From Chlamydiota bacterium (GTDB lineage: Bacteria; Chlamydiota; Chlamydiia; Chlamydiales; Rhabdochlamydiaceae): a stretch of DNA of 22,538 nucleotides. The notes under the pieces are model-generated. The model made no database searches. It was not told the DNA's origin and saw only the letters and a program-made list of their open reading frames with translations. The stretch's first letter is position 1. Each line of letters starts with the position of its first letter. The position numbers were made by a program, and so were the translations under genes. Below, piece after piece: positions 1 through 6,526 of this stretch. Where the stretch lies: assembly GCA_023269365.1 (NCBI GenBank), contig JAHFTN010000008.1, positions 1 through 22,538 on the forward strand, read 5' to 3'.

Positions 1-711
1 CACGAAAGAAAAATTTTGGGAGATGGAAACTGCTTTTTTTCCGCTTTTCTTGTGCAATTTTTAGAGGTCGCATTAAAAGAAAATAGATTAATCATGTATA
101 TAAATGCAATTAAAAATGATAAGACAATAACACATCAATTAAAAACAAGAATTCTATTTTCATTAAATTGTATAAACAAACGCCCTCGTACCCTTGAACA
201 CGTCTTAAATGACCCCTGTCAAATACTACCCCTCATCTATTATTTAAAACACATGGCCGCCTCTGTAATTAAAAAAGACGAAGACTTCCTCATGGCAATT
301 AGAATCAATGATCTCTCTGAAGAAGAGGCTTTAAAAGGAGATGAAAGCTTAGAAGTATTATTAGAAACAAAAGTGCTGCGCATGGGAATGGAAGCAACTG
401 AGCCTCTTATCAACGCACTCTGTAAAGCGCTTGATTTTCCCATTTCTATTATTTTGCCTGGTAGGGACCCCCTATCTATCGAAGGTAAGCAGAGAAATGC
501 AAATTCAAAAGCCTTTTTACTTCTAAAAGACGGCCACTACTCTGTTATTTACCCAGCCAGCCAGCCAAAAACTTCTATAGCCCCCTCAGAAAAAGCAATC
601 ATTCCCCATAAAAACCCAACAGGGCCAAAGCCTATACAGACCTCTTATTTTCAACTTTTCTCTCGGCCCTTCCTATGGATTTGGTCTATATTGCGTTCAC
701 TTTTCTCCTAG
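1..711 (+). CDS. Otubain-like OTU cysteine protease, 5' end outside the window (candidate effector)
   Basis: The reading frame is open from base 1, so the N-terminus is missing; 236 codons are visible. The first TTG at 16 lies inside the OTU motif and is not a credible start. The OTU active site is clear: GDGNC gives the catalytic Cys at visible residue 11 with the conserved Asp three residues before it, and KDGHYSVIYP gives the catalytic His at about residue 179. Between them, a segment with EATEPLINALCKALDFPISI matches the part of peptidase C65 (otubain) that precedes the His strand. OTU proteases cleave ubiquitin chains. Bacteria have no ubiquitin, so the target is presumably host ubiquitin (inference). 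The last ~20 residues are hydrophobic and aromatic (RPFLWIWSILRSLF), a possible tail anchor. The gene is AT-richer than its neighbours, which fits transfer. It overlaps the convergent ung gene by 15 bp. Confidence 0.8.
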   Translation, partial: HERKILGDGNCFFSAFLVQFLEVALKENRLIMYINAIKNDKTITHQLKTRILFSLNCINKRPRTLEHVLNDPCQILPLIYYLKHMAASVIKKDEDFLMAIRINDLSEEEALKGDESLEVLLETKVLRMGMEATEPLINALCKALDFPISIILPGRDPLSIEGKQRNANSKAFLLLKDGHYSVIYPASQPKTSIAPSEKAIIPHKNPTGPKPIQTSYFQLFSRPFLWIWSILRSLFS

Positions 712-1398
712 ACTCCAATCAATAGGGGCTTTCCCTTGTGCCTCTAATGCCCGGTTCACTTTAGAAAAATGTCCACATCCCAAAAACCCTTGATAAGCAG
801 AAAGGGGGGAGGGGTGGGGCGCCGTTAAAATCGTGTGAAGGGTTTCTTTCCCTTTTAAAATTAAGGCAAGTTTTTTTTGTGCAGCTTTCCCCCATAAAAC
901 GAAGACCAGGGGATCTTCCCTCTGTACGAGTTTTTCTATGACAGCGTCTGTAAACTGCTCCCATCCCTTCCCCGAGTGGGATTGAGCCTGTCTTGCCCTC
1001 ACAGTTAACACCGTATTGAGCAAAAAAACCCCTTGCTCAGCCCAAGGGATTAAACACCCCTGCTTCGAAGAGGGGATTTGCAAATCTCTTTTAAGTTCTA
1101 AAAAAATATTTACAAGAGAAGGGGGCGGTGCAATCCCAGGCGGAACACTAAAACAAAGTCCATGAGCCTGATTAGGTCCATGGTAGGGATCTTGCCCTAT
1201 AATTACCACTTTAACCCTTTCAAAGAGAGTATATGAAAAGGCATTAAAAATAAGATTTAACGGAGGATAAACTTCTCCCTTTTCACTGCGCAAAAACTGC
1301 TGCAGAGCGATAAAATAGGGTTTGCTAAACTCAGGGGCAAGTAAGCGTTGCCAAGAATCTTTCATTTCAAAAACCGGTATTCCATTGACAGAAACCAC
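697..1398 (-). CDS. ung: Uracil-DNA glycosylase, family 1
   Basis: This base-excision repair enzyme removes uracil from DNA in the cytoplasm. The 233-aa product carries GQDPYHG with the catalytic Asp at about residue 70, the uracil-contacting Asn in LLNTVLTVR (about 128), and the DNA-intercalation motif HPSPLS with His at about 195. Length is normal for the family. The GTG start at 1398 has AGGGG a short distance upstream. An ATG at 1365 would give 222 aa and matches the E. coli N-terminus better, so the start is uncertain by 11 residues. It is divergent from the 84-aa gene at 1451. Chlamydia has a small ORF beside ung in a similar position (from memory). Confidence 0.97.
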   Translation of the reverse strand: MVSVNGIPVFEMKDSWQRLLAPEFSKPYFIALQQFLRSEKGEVYPPLNLIFNAFSYTLFERVKVVIIGQDPYHGPNQAHGLCFSVPPGIAPPPSLVNIFLELKRDLQIPSSKQGCLIPWAEQGVFLLNTVLTVRARQAQSHSGKGWEQFTDAVIEKLVQREDPLVFVLWGKAAQKKLALILKGKETLHTILTAPHPSPLSAYQGFLGCGHFSKVNRALEAQGKAPIDWSLGEK

Positions 1399-1450
1399 TC
1401 TAAACCCCTACGATTTTTCTTTCGAGTATTTAATTTCTGGAAAAAGACCT

Positions 1451-1705
1451 ATGAAAGACCTCGCTGAAAATAATCTCGTCCGATTTAAAAATATTTCCAA
1501 GAAAAAAGAGGCAATCTACGCCAATTTTAAGGTCAAAGGAGTGAAGGGAGGAGTTAACTTTCATGCCTCAATCACAGTCGACATCTCCGCAGCAGAGGTC
1601 CATGCAGGGGATGTGCTGGAAAAAATTATTGAAGAGTGCGCGCGCATCGGCGTTAAAGAATTTAAGCGCGCCGAATTTCAATTCGAAGGTCTTACTACGA
1701 TCTAA
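1451..1705 (+). CDS. Small conserved-type hypothetical protein (84 aa)
   Basis: The frame is open upstream to 1322, but that part is antisense to ung, so I take the ATG at 1451. The product has a basic N-terminal stretch (VRFKNISKKKEA), then alternating beta and alpha segments with the hydrophobic and charged pattern of a small folded domain: FHASITVDIS is a likely strand and DVLEKIIEECARIGVKEF a likely helix. There is no signal peptide or membrane segment. I do not recognise a Pfam family. Its place beside ung recalls the small gene between ung and the HAM1 gene in Chlamydia trachomatis (inference from memory; here the HAM1/rdgB gene is about 20 kb away). The stop codon ends one base before a tRNA gene, so the mRNA and tRNA probably share a transcript. 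Confidence 0.75.
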   Translation: MKDLAENNLVRFKNISKKKEAIYANFKVKGVKGGVNFHASITVDISAAEVHAGDVLEKIIEECARIGVKEFKRAEFQFEGLTTI

Positions 1706-1706
1706 T

Positions 1707-1781
1707 CTGGGTGTAGCGCAGCTTGGCTAGCGCACAAGCATGGGGTGCTTGGGGTCGGAGGTTCAAATCCTCTCACCCAGA
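1707..1781 (+). tRNA. tRNA-Pro, anticodon GGG
   Basis: The cloverleaf can be drawn by hand. The acceptor stem CTGGGTG (1707-1713) pairs with CACCCAG (1774-1780), followed by discriminator A at 1781. The D arm is GCGC...GCGC, the anticodon stem CAAGC/GCTTG encloses the loop ATGGGGT with anticodon GGG, and the T arm is GGAGG-TTCAAAT-CCTCT. C1:G72 is the usual first pair of bacterial tRNA-Pro. CCA is not encoded, because the sequence continues ATTCTTTTTC. The gene begins one base after the stop codon of the upstream ORF, so its 5' end must be released by RNase P from a joint transcript unless an internal promoter exists. Confidence 0.96.
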
Positions 1782-1842
1782 TTCTTTTTCACTAAAAATA
1801 ACTTGTAAAATCTTGTTCTAGTGGGTAGCTCCCCTTAATTCC

Positions 1843-2029
1843 CAGGACATCTGCAAAGTCCTTGTGACTTGCCCTCTTTAAAACAGAGAGAAAAATAACA
1901 AGATATTAGGATGGACAGGATGGAAAAAAGGTAAAAAATTTCCCGATTCTCTCATCCTGTCCATCCTAATATCTTGTTATTTTTCTTAAATTTGCAAGGT
2001 TAGTCTTGAAAGACTTTGCAGGTGTCCTG
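1843..2029. mobile_element. Miniature inverted-repeat element, family B copy 1, with 16-bp flanking direct repeat
   Basis: A 187-bp non-coding palindromic element. The ends are imperfect inverted repeats: CAGGACATCTGCAAAGTC on the left and the complement of CAGGACACCTGCAAAGTC on the right. Inside, a second and stronger inverted repeat has arms at about 1888-1923 and 1952-1985, containing AACAAGATATTAGGATGGAC and its complement, around a short loop. The element is flanked by the perfect 16-bp direct repeat AGCTCCCCTTAATTCC at 1827-1842 and 2030-2045, which looks like a target-site duplication. No transposase is encoded. The inner core recurs at 9797-9967 and 22286-22383. Confidence 0.8.
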
Positions 2030-2098
2030 AGCTCCCCTTAATTCCTGGTTGTTAATCCTAAAAAATGGCAAGCAAAAGAGGTTATGCAAGAGGTCTAA

Positions 2099-2290
2099 TG
2101 TGGAAAACTTGATCAAAATCCATAACAATACTCTGTTCATAAAAGGAAGGTTGTCGAAAACCCCCTCCTTTATAAGAAGGCTATCCACAAACTGTGAACA
2201 CTCGAATTTCATAGAAGAAAACTCCTCCTTATCAACACTTCCACAGCATAAGAAGAAGAAGAGAATTCTATATATACTTATACTCAAAGA
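2099..2290. other. DnaA-box-like cluster beside an AT-rich stretch (possible replication origin)
   Basis: Three 9-mers match TTATCCACA at 8 of 9 positions: TGTGGAAAA at 2099-2107 (reverse), CTATCCACA at 2181-2189 and TTATCAACA at 2229-2237. Weaker 7 of 9 sites lie between and after them, such as TGTTCATAA at 2134-2142 and a reverse TGTGAACAC site just after 2190. The cluster is followed by an AT-rich stretch (about 2260-2290) with TTCTATATATACTTATACTC. The two ORFs that cross the region on opposite strands have no recognisable protein and share its repeats, so I treat it as non-coding. The arrangement resembles an oriC, but I could not compute GC skew, and counts read by eye in neighbouring genes were mixed. 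Confidence 0.35.
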
Positions 2291-2299
2291 AAATAGAGC

Positions 2300-2472
2300 T
2301 ATACCCCAACAACTTCAAACGTGGGTTTTCCTCAAGGAATTGCCCTGAATTTGATCCAGGAGAAGTCGACATCGAAGCAGCTCAACTCGAATGAGTTGAG
2401 CGATGCAGAGGGGACCAAATTCAGTGGCTAACGACGCTGAGGAAAGCCCACGTTTGAAGTTGTTGGGGTATA
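2300..2472. mobile_element. TATA-ended palindromic element (MITE-like), family A copy 1
   Basis: A 173-bp element beginning TATACCCCAACAACTTCAAA and ending with its near complement (TTTGAAGTTGTTGGGGTATA). The terminal inverted repeats run about 34 bp. Inside are a second inverted pair (CTGAATTTGATCC with GGACCAAATTCAG) and a central perfect hairpin CTCAACTC-GAAT-GAGTTGAG, so the whole folds as a long stem with nested arms. It has no coding capacity beyond a read-through tail ending LQTWVFLKELP. TATA/TA at both ends is what IS630/Tc1-mariner-type insertion would leave (inference). A second copy in the same orientation lies at 3214-3387. Confidence 0.85.
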
Positions 2473-2569
2473 TAGCTCCAAAATTCAAAAAAATTTATCG
2501 ATTTAAAAATTTTTCCTTTAGAATATCCTTGGAATTCCCTAAAATACGTCTCTTACTTTAGGTAGCATT

Positions 2570-3262
2570 ATGGGAAGGCCTCTTTTTTCTTTAGAAAACT
2601 ATGTTCATCGCAACTTGTTTTCTGAATGTATTTATCCTTGGGATGCGTTAAAACGTTTAGATGTCTATCTCCGCTCTTTAAAGGGACTTAAACCCATCGA
2701 TCCTGTCCTTTTTCCTCAAACCTATTTAGTCAACGCCGAATCGATTTTTATAGATGAAGGAACCGTAATAGAACCTGGCGCCTACATCCAAGGACCGTGT
2801 GTCATTGGCAAACGCTGTCAAATTCGCCACGGAGCTTACCTTCGAGGGGGTGTTTTAATGGGGGATGAGTGTGTAGTGGGACATGCGACTGAAGTGAAGC
2901 ATTCGATCCTCTTAAACTATGTAGCTGCAGCCCATTTTAATTATGTCGGAGATTCTATTTTGGGAAATCATGTTAATTTAGGTGCTGGGGTAAAGTGTGC
3001 TAATGTTAAAATTAATTCTGGATCTGTTTTTGTGCATTGGGAAAACAGAAAAGTGGATACGGGGCTTTTGAAATTGGGGGCTCTTATTGCCGATGGGGTT
3101 CGTCTCGGATGCAACTGCGTTACTAACCCAGGAACTATTTTAGGAAGGGATTCAATTTGTTATCCAGCCTTGAGTATTCATGGCCAAGTCCCCGAAAAAG
3201 GGGTAGTGAGATCTATACACAAACAACTTCAAACGTCGGTTTTCCTCAAAGAGTTGCCCTGA
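2570..3262 (+). CDS. GlmU C-terminal-like left-handed beta-helix acyltransferase
   Basis: A 230-aa protein with hexapeptide repeats from about residue 55 to 200 (for example VIEPGAYIQGPCVIGKRCQI). The segment VGHATEVKHS, then AAAHFNYVGDSILGNHVNLG at about 120-138, matches the acetyltransferase half of GlmU, including the His of its HLxYxGD motif (here H122). The N-terminal uridylyltransferase domain of full GlmU is absent; residues 1-50 have no nucleotide-binding signature. Chlamydial genomes carry a short protein annotated GlmU next to ispA, and this is probably its counterpart (from memory), acting in UDP-GlcNAc or another sugar-nucleotide step. Residues ~215-230 and the stop codon come from the repeat element at 3214, so the native C-terminus has been replaced. 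The start ATG has a weak TAGGT upstream. Confidence 0.75.
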   Translation: MGRPLFSLENYVHRNLFSECIYPWDALKRLDVYLRSLKGLKPIDPVLFPQTYLVNAESIFIDEGTVIEPGAYIQGPCVIGKRCQIRHGAYLRGGVLMGDECVVGHATEVKHSILLNYVAAAHFNYVGDSILGNHVNLGAGVKCANVKINSGSVFVHWENRKVDTGLLKLGALIADGVRLGCNCVTNPGTILGRDSICYPALSIHGQVPEKGVVRSIHKQLQTSVFLKELP

Positions 3263-3387
3263 ATTTGGTCCAGGAGAAGCCGACATCGAAGCAGCTTAAC
3301 TCGAATGAGTTGGGTGATGCAGAGGGGACCAAAATCAGTGGCTAGATGACGCCGAGGAAAACCGATGTTTGAAGTGGTTTGGGTATA
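3214..3387. mobile_element. TATA-ended palindromic element (MITE-like), family A copy 2
   Basis: A 174-bp copy in the same orientation as 2300-2472, beginning TATACACAAACAACTTCAAA and ending TTTGAAGTGGTTTGGGTATA. It keeps the second inverted pair (CTGAATTTGGTCC/GGACCAAAATCAG) and the central hairpin. In this copy the hairpin arms read CTTAACTC and GAGTTGGG, where two changes give G-U pairs on the plus-strand RNA rather than breaking the stem. It starts inside the 3' end of the GlmU-like gene and ends 26 bp before the ispA start, so it fills the whole intergenic space. Confidence 0.87.
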
Positions 3388-3413
3388 AAATGAAAAATTG
3401 CGTGGAGTAGAAA

Positions 3414-4346
3414 ATGGCATTGCAAGCAACCTGTGTAAAACCGATCAAACCATCTAAGTTTGAACATTCCCATTTTTTTTTCCATCGGGATAGAATTGAA
3501 CAAGAGATTGCAAGGAGCATCCTTTTTTTTGGAGAGAAGACAAAATTGCGCGATGCCTGTGAGTATGCTTTGACGACGGGAGGAAAGCGGTTTCGCCCTC
3601 TCATCGTCATTTTAATTGCAGAGGCTTTAGGAAATAATCTCAACGTGTATGAGTCGGCGTTGGCGGTCGAGTTTTTCCATACAGCGTCTCTCATCGCCGA
3701 TGATTTGCCCTGCATGGATAACGATGATGAGCGCCGAGAAAAGCCCTCGCTTCATAAAGTTTACGGAGAGGCGATCGCTCTTCTTGCGAGCTATTCTCTT
3801 ATCACCGCCGCTTTTGAGAAGATCCATTCCAACGCGAAAGTGATGCAAGAAGCTGTTCCTCCTTTTTGTCATTTTAGCGACCGTGCCTGTACTTTGGCTT
3901 TGGAGTCGGCGACCCATTGTTCGGGGATTTTAGGGGCTACGGGAGGGCAATTCCTCGACCTCTTCCCGCCCAATCAAAATTTGGAAACGGTAAAACAAGT
4001 CATTTACAAAAAAACGGTGACCCTATTTGAGGTGGCATTTGTGTTGGGTTGGGTATTTGGCGGAGGCGATGTGAGTCAGCTGGATAAACTCAAAAAAGCG
4101 GCCTACCATTTTGGAATGGCGTTCCAAATTGCAGACGACTTAGGGGACTTGCTTCAAGATGAAAAAAAACAAAGGGAAATTAGCATCGCTCGCCTGATTG
4201 GCAAAGAGCGGGGGCTTTTGCTCTTCGAAGAGGAGATGCGCCATTTCCGCAAAGAGCTCCAAGAGCTCCATATCTTGATCCCTTCTTTTGAAAAAATGTG
4301 CGATATCCTAACGAGATACGCGATTGAAAATGTGAAATCCCTATAA
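3414..4346 (+). CDS. ispA: Polyprenyl (farnesyl/geranylgeranyl) diphosphate synthase
   Basis: A trans-prenyltransferase that condenses IPP with allylic diphosphates in the cytoplasm. The 310-aa product has GGKRFRPL at about 57-63, the first Asp-rich motif DDLPCMDNDD at 96-105, and the second, QIADDLGD, at 238-245. Length is normal. The residues before the first motif are HTASLIADD, where E. coli IspA has HAYSLIHDD. The Tyr five residues upstream of the first Asp is replaced by Ala, a change that in this family tends to allow products longer than C15 (inference: possibly GGPP). The ATG at 3414 has GGAG at 3404-3407. The gene is 26 bp downstream of a repeat element, so its promoter must lie inside or before that element. 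It is followed by a palindrome shared with the convergent recA. Confidence 0.93.
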   Translation: MALQATCVKPIKPSKFEHSHFFFHRDRIEQEIARSILFFGEKTKLRDACEYALTTGGKRFRPLIVILIAEALGNNLNVYESALAVEFFHTASLIADDLPCMDNDDERREKPSLHKVYGEAIALLASYSLITAAFEKIHSNAKVMQEAVPPFCHFSDRACTLALESATHCSGILGATGGQFLDLFPPNQNLETVKQVIYKKTVTLFEVAFVLGWVFGGGDVSQLDKLKKAAYHFGMAFQIADDLGDLLQDEKKQREISIARLIGKERGLLLFEEEMRHFRKELQELHILIPSFEKMCDILTRYAIENVKSL

Positions 4347-4349
4347 AGA

Positions 4350-4375
4350 AGATCTGGGTATATATACCCAGATCT
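4350..4375. terminator. Perfect 26-bp palindrome between convergent ispA and recA (possible bidirectional terminator)
   Basis: AGATCTGGGTATA is followed directly by its exact complement TATACCCAGATCT, with no loop base. It lies 4 bp after the ispA stop and 13 bp before the recA stop, where a bidirectional terminator would be expected, though there is no T-tract on either side. The centre GGGTATATATACCC resembles two family A element ends placed back to back, so it could instead be a remnant of such an element. Confidence 0.5.
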
Positions 4376-4388
4376 CCATCGAAGGGCA

Positions 4389-5447
4389 TTAAACTTCAGC
4401 AAGCTCATTTACTGGGGCTGTTTCCTTCACAGGAAGGGGCTTTCCTTCTGCGATCTTTGCAAAGATCGCCTTTTCGATCTCTTCGACAAGAGCGGGGTGT
4501 TTTTTCAACTCTTCGCGAGCAGCTTCTCTTCCCTGACCTAGCCGTGTTGTCTTATAATTGAACCAGGTGCCTTTTTTCTCGATGATGGCAAGATCGACGC
4601 CCAAATCCAGGATCGAGCCGAGGCGAGAGATCCCTTCGTTGAAGAGGATATCGAATTCAGCGACTTGAAAGGGAGGGGCCATTTTATTTTTTACAACTTT
4701 TACTTTTACGCGGTTGCCGACGTCGGTATTGTCAGGGCCCTTGATCCCCCCGATCCTGCGGATATCCATCCGGATCGAGGCATAGAATTTAAGAGCTCTT
4801 CCCCCCGTTGTCGTCTCTGGATTGCCGAACATCACACCGATCTTTTCACGGATCTGGTTAATAAAAATAGCGCAGGTGTTGCTCTTAGAAAGAGAGGCAG
4901 TTAACTTTCTTAGCGCCTGTGACATCATACGCGCTTGGAGTCCCATGAAAGAGTCGCCGATGTCCCCTTCGAGCTCGTTTTTAGGAACGAGAGCTGCTAC
5001 AGAATCGATGACGATGACATCAATCGCATTGGACCTTGCGAGCATCTCTGCAATATTTAAAGCCTCTTCTCCCGAGTCGGGTTGAGAGATGAGGAGCTCG
5101 TCTAAGTTAACCCCGATTTTAGAAGCGTAGGAAGGATCTAGGGCATGCTCTGCGTCAATGTAAGCTGCAACGCCCCCATTTCTCTGAGCATTGGCTACGA
5201 TATGGGTTGCTAGAGTCGATTTACCTGAAGATTCAGGCCCGAAAATCTCGACGATACGTCCCCGTGGAACACCTCCGACGCCGAGTGCTAAATCCAAGGT
5301 GATGGCGCCTGTCTTAACGACGCTGATTTCTCTTGCAGCCGAGTGTTTTCCCAAAGACATAATCGAGCCATCTCCAAACTGTTTCTCGATTTGGGCAATG
5401 GCAGCTTCCAATGCTTTTTTCTTGGCTGAATCGTTCTGATTGCTCAT
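4389..5447 (-). CDS. recA: Recombinase RecA
   Basis: The ATP-dependent strand-exchange protein of homologous recombination. The 352-aa product has Walker A GPESSGKST at 70-78, the catalytic Glu of YIDAEHALDP (E100), Walker B VIVIDSVAAL at 144-153, and the L2 DNA-binding loop with NQIREKIGVMFGNPETTTGG at 197-216. The C-terminal tail is short and only mildly acidic. The ATG at 5447 has GAGGA upstream. It is divergent from glucokinase with 116 bp between the starts. I saw no SOS-box palindrome in that space, consistent with the lack of LexA in known Chlamydiae (knowledge of the group). Confidence 0.99.
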   Translation of the reverse strand: MSNQNDSAKKKALEAAIAQIEKQFGDGSIMSLGKHSAAREISVVKTGAITLDLALGVGGVPRGRIVEIFGPESSGKSTLATHIVANAQRNGGVAAYIDAEHALDPSYASKIGVNLDELLISQPDSGEEALNIAEMLARSNAIDVIVIDSVAALVPKNELEGDIGDSFMGLQARMMSQALRKLTASLSKSNTCAIFINQIREKIGVMFGNPETTTGGRALKFYASIRMDIRRIGGIKGPDNTDVGNRVKVKVVKNKMAPPFQVAEFDILFNEGISRLGSILDLGVDLAIIEKKGTWFNYKTTRLGQGREAAREELKKHPALVEEIEKAIFAKIAEGKPLPVKETAPVNELAEV

Positions 5448-5485
5448 AGAGAGTATCCTCTTGTGTAGGGGGTTATTTTTTTCGT

Positions 5486-5514
5486 ATTGTAATGGGTTTT
5501 GCCTTTATACCCAA
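5486..5514 (-). promoter_or_regulatory. Candidate sigma-70-type promoter of recA
   Basis: On the minus strand, TTGGGT (5509-5514) is followed after 17 bp by TACAAT (5486-5491), giving 4 of 6 and 5 of 6 matches to the consensus. The -10 box lies about 38 bp upstream of the recA start. A TTATCA...TATAAA alternative with an 18-bp spacer overlaps the same area, so the exact promoter is uncertain. Confidence 0.4.
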
Positions 5515-5563
5515 TGGACAAAATAAATGATAAGGAGTAGATCAGAGGAAACGGAGGGAGGAA

Positions 5564-6526
5564 ATGATTCTAGCAGGAGATATCGGGGGGACAAAGGTCA
5601 GGCTTGCTTGTTTCGATGGGAGGGGGAAAGTAGTGAGGGAAGAGAAGTTTGCAAGTCGAGAGTTTAGGGATTTTAAGGAAATTTTAGACAGGTTTATTAA
5701 AAAAGAAGATGCGATTTCGTCTGCTTGTTTTGGGATCGCAGGGCCTGTATGCGATAGGAAATGCAAAGCGACAAATTTGCCTTGGGAGGTGTCTGCTCTG
5801 GACTTGGAGGCGAGTTGCAAAATCCCTCGCGTCGATTTGATCAACGATTTAGAAGCCAATGCATGGGGCCTTAGATCTCTTTCTAAAGAGGAATTTTTTG
5901 TCGTAAATGAGGGGAAGGTGCAAGAGGGAAATCAGGCGCTCATCGCAGCGGGAACGGGCTTGGGAGAGGCCGGGTTGTATTGGGACGGAAAGCAGCACCA
6001 TCCTTTTGCCTGCGAGGGGGGACATACCGATTTGGGAGCGACCCACACAGAGGAGTTAGCTTTACTTTCCCACCTTATAGCCGAATATGGACATGTCTCT
6101 TATGAGAGGGTGGTCTCAGGTCCTGGACTCTATGAGCTTTACAGATTTCTTATCGATACAAAAAGAGAAAAGGAGGATAGGAAGATTGCGGAGAGGATGA
6201 AGACAGAAGACCCCCCCCTTGTCATTACAGAGCAAGGGGTCGGTGGAGGATGTCTTGTCTGCTCTCGCGTATGCAGGATGTTTTTGTCTCTCTATGGAAG
6301 TGAATCGGGGAATTTAGCTTTAAAATTTTTTGCCCTCGGCGGCGTTTTTATCGGAGGAGGGATTGCTCCTCGGCTGGTCTCCCTTTTTAAAGAAGGAGAA
6401 TTTATGAGAGCCTTTCTCAATAAAGGAAGATTTGCCTCTCTTCTCTCCAAGATCCCTGTGAAAATTGTCCTCAACGATAAAGCAGCTCTTTTAGGAGCTT
6501 TTGCTTATGCAAGAGACAAGAAATGA
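5564..6526 (+). CDS. glk: Glucokinase (ROK/Glk-type, ATP-dependent)
   Basis: Phosphorylates glucose to glucose 6-phosphate in the cytoplasm. The 320-aa product has the phosphate-binding loop GDIGGTKVRLA at 5-15, GIAGPV at about 58, the sugar-binding NDLEANAWG at about 94-102, AAGTGLGEAGLY at about 128, EGGHTDLGA at about 151 and the SGPGLYELY motif, then a C-terminal GGVFIGGGIAPR at about 265. The order and length fit E. coli-type Glk. A strong GGAGGGAGG sits just before the ATG. Its last 4 bases overlap the start of the GH63 gene (ATGA), so the two are translationally coupled. Chlamydia itself imports sugar phosphates and lacks a hexokinase; glucokinase is known from environmental relatives (from memory). 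Confidence 0.95.
   Translation: MILAGDIGGTKVRLACFDGRGKVVREEKFASREFRDFKEILDRFIKKEDAISSACFGIAGPVCDRKCKATNLPWEVSALDLEASCKIPRVDLINDLEANAWGLRSLSKEEFFVVNEGKVQEGNQALIAAGTGLGEAGLYWDGKQHHPFACEGGHTDLGATHTEELALLSHLIAEYGHVSYERVVSGPGLYELYRFLIDTKREKEDRKIAERMKTEDPPLVITEQGVGGGCLVCSRVCRMFLSLYGSESGNLALKFFALGGVFIGGGIAPRLVSLFKEGEFMRAFLNKGRFASLLSKIPVKIVLNDKAALLGAFAYARDKK

Noticed and set aside
1322..1450. Upstream extension of the 84-aa ORF to 127 aa
   Set aside because: The extension is antisense to the start of ung and its translation does not look like part of a folded domain; the ATG at 1451 is simpler.
2000..2348. Two opposing ORFs of 95 and 99 codons (minus 2000-2287, plus 2049-2348)
   Set aside because: They overlap each other, lie across repeat-element ends and the DnaA-box-like cluster, show no recognisable domain, and one ends in the element-encoded LKELP tail.
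1843..2472. CRISPR array
   Set aside because: The repeats here are inverted and nested, with no regular spacing or spacers, and no cas gene is present in the window.
5448..5563. SOS box between recA and glk
   Set aside because: No CTG-N10-CAG or GAAC-N4-GTTC palindrome is visible.
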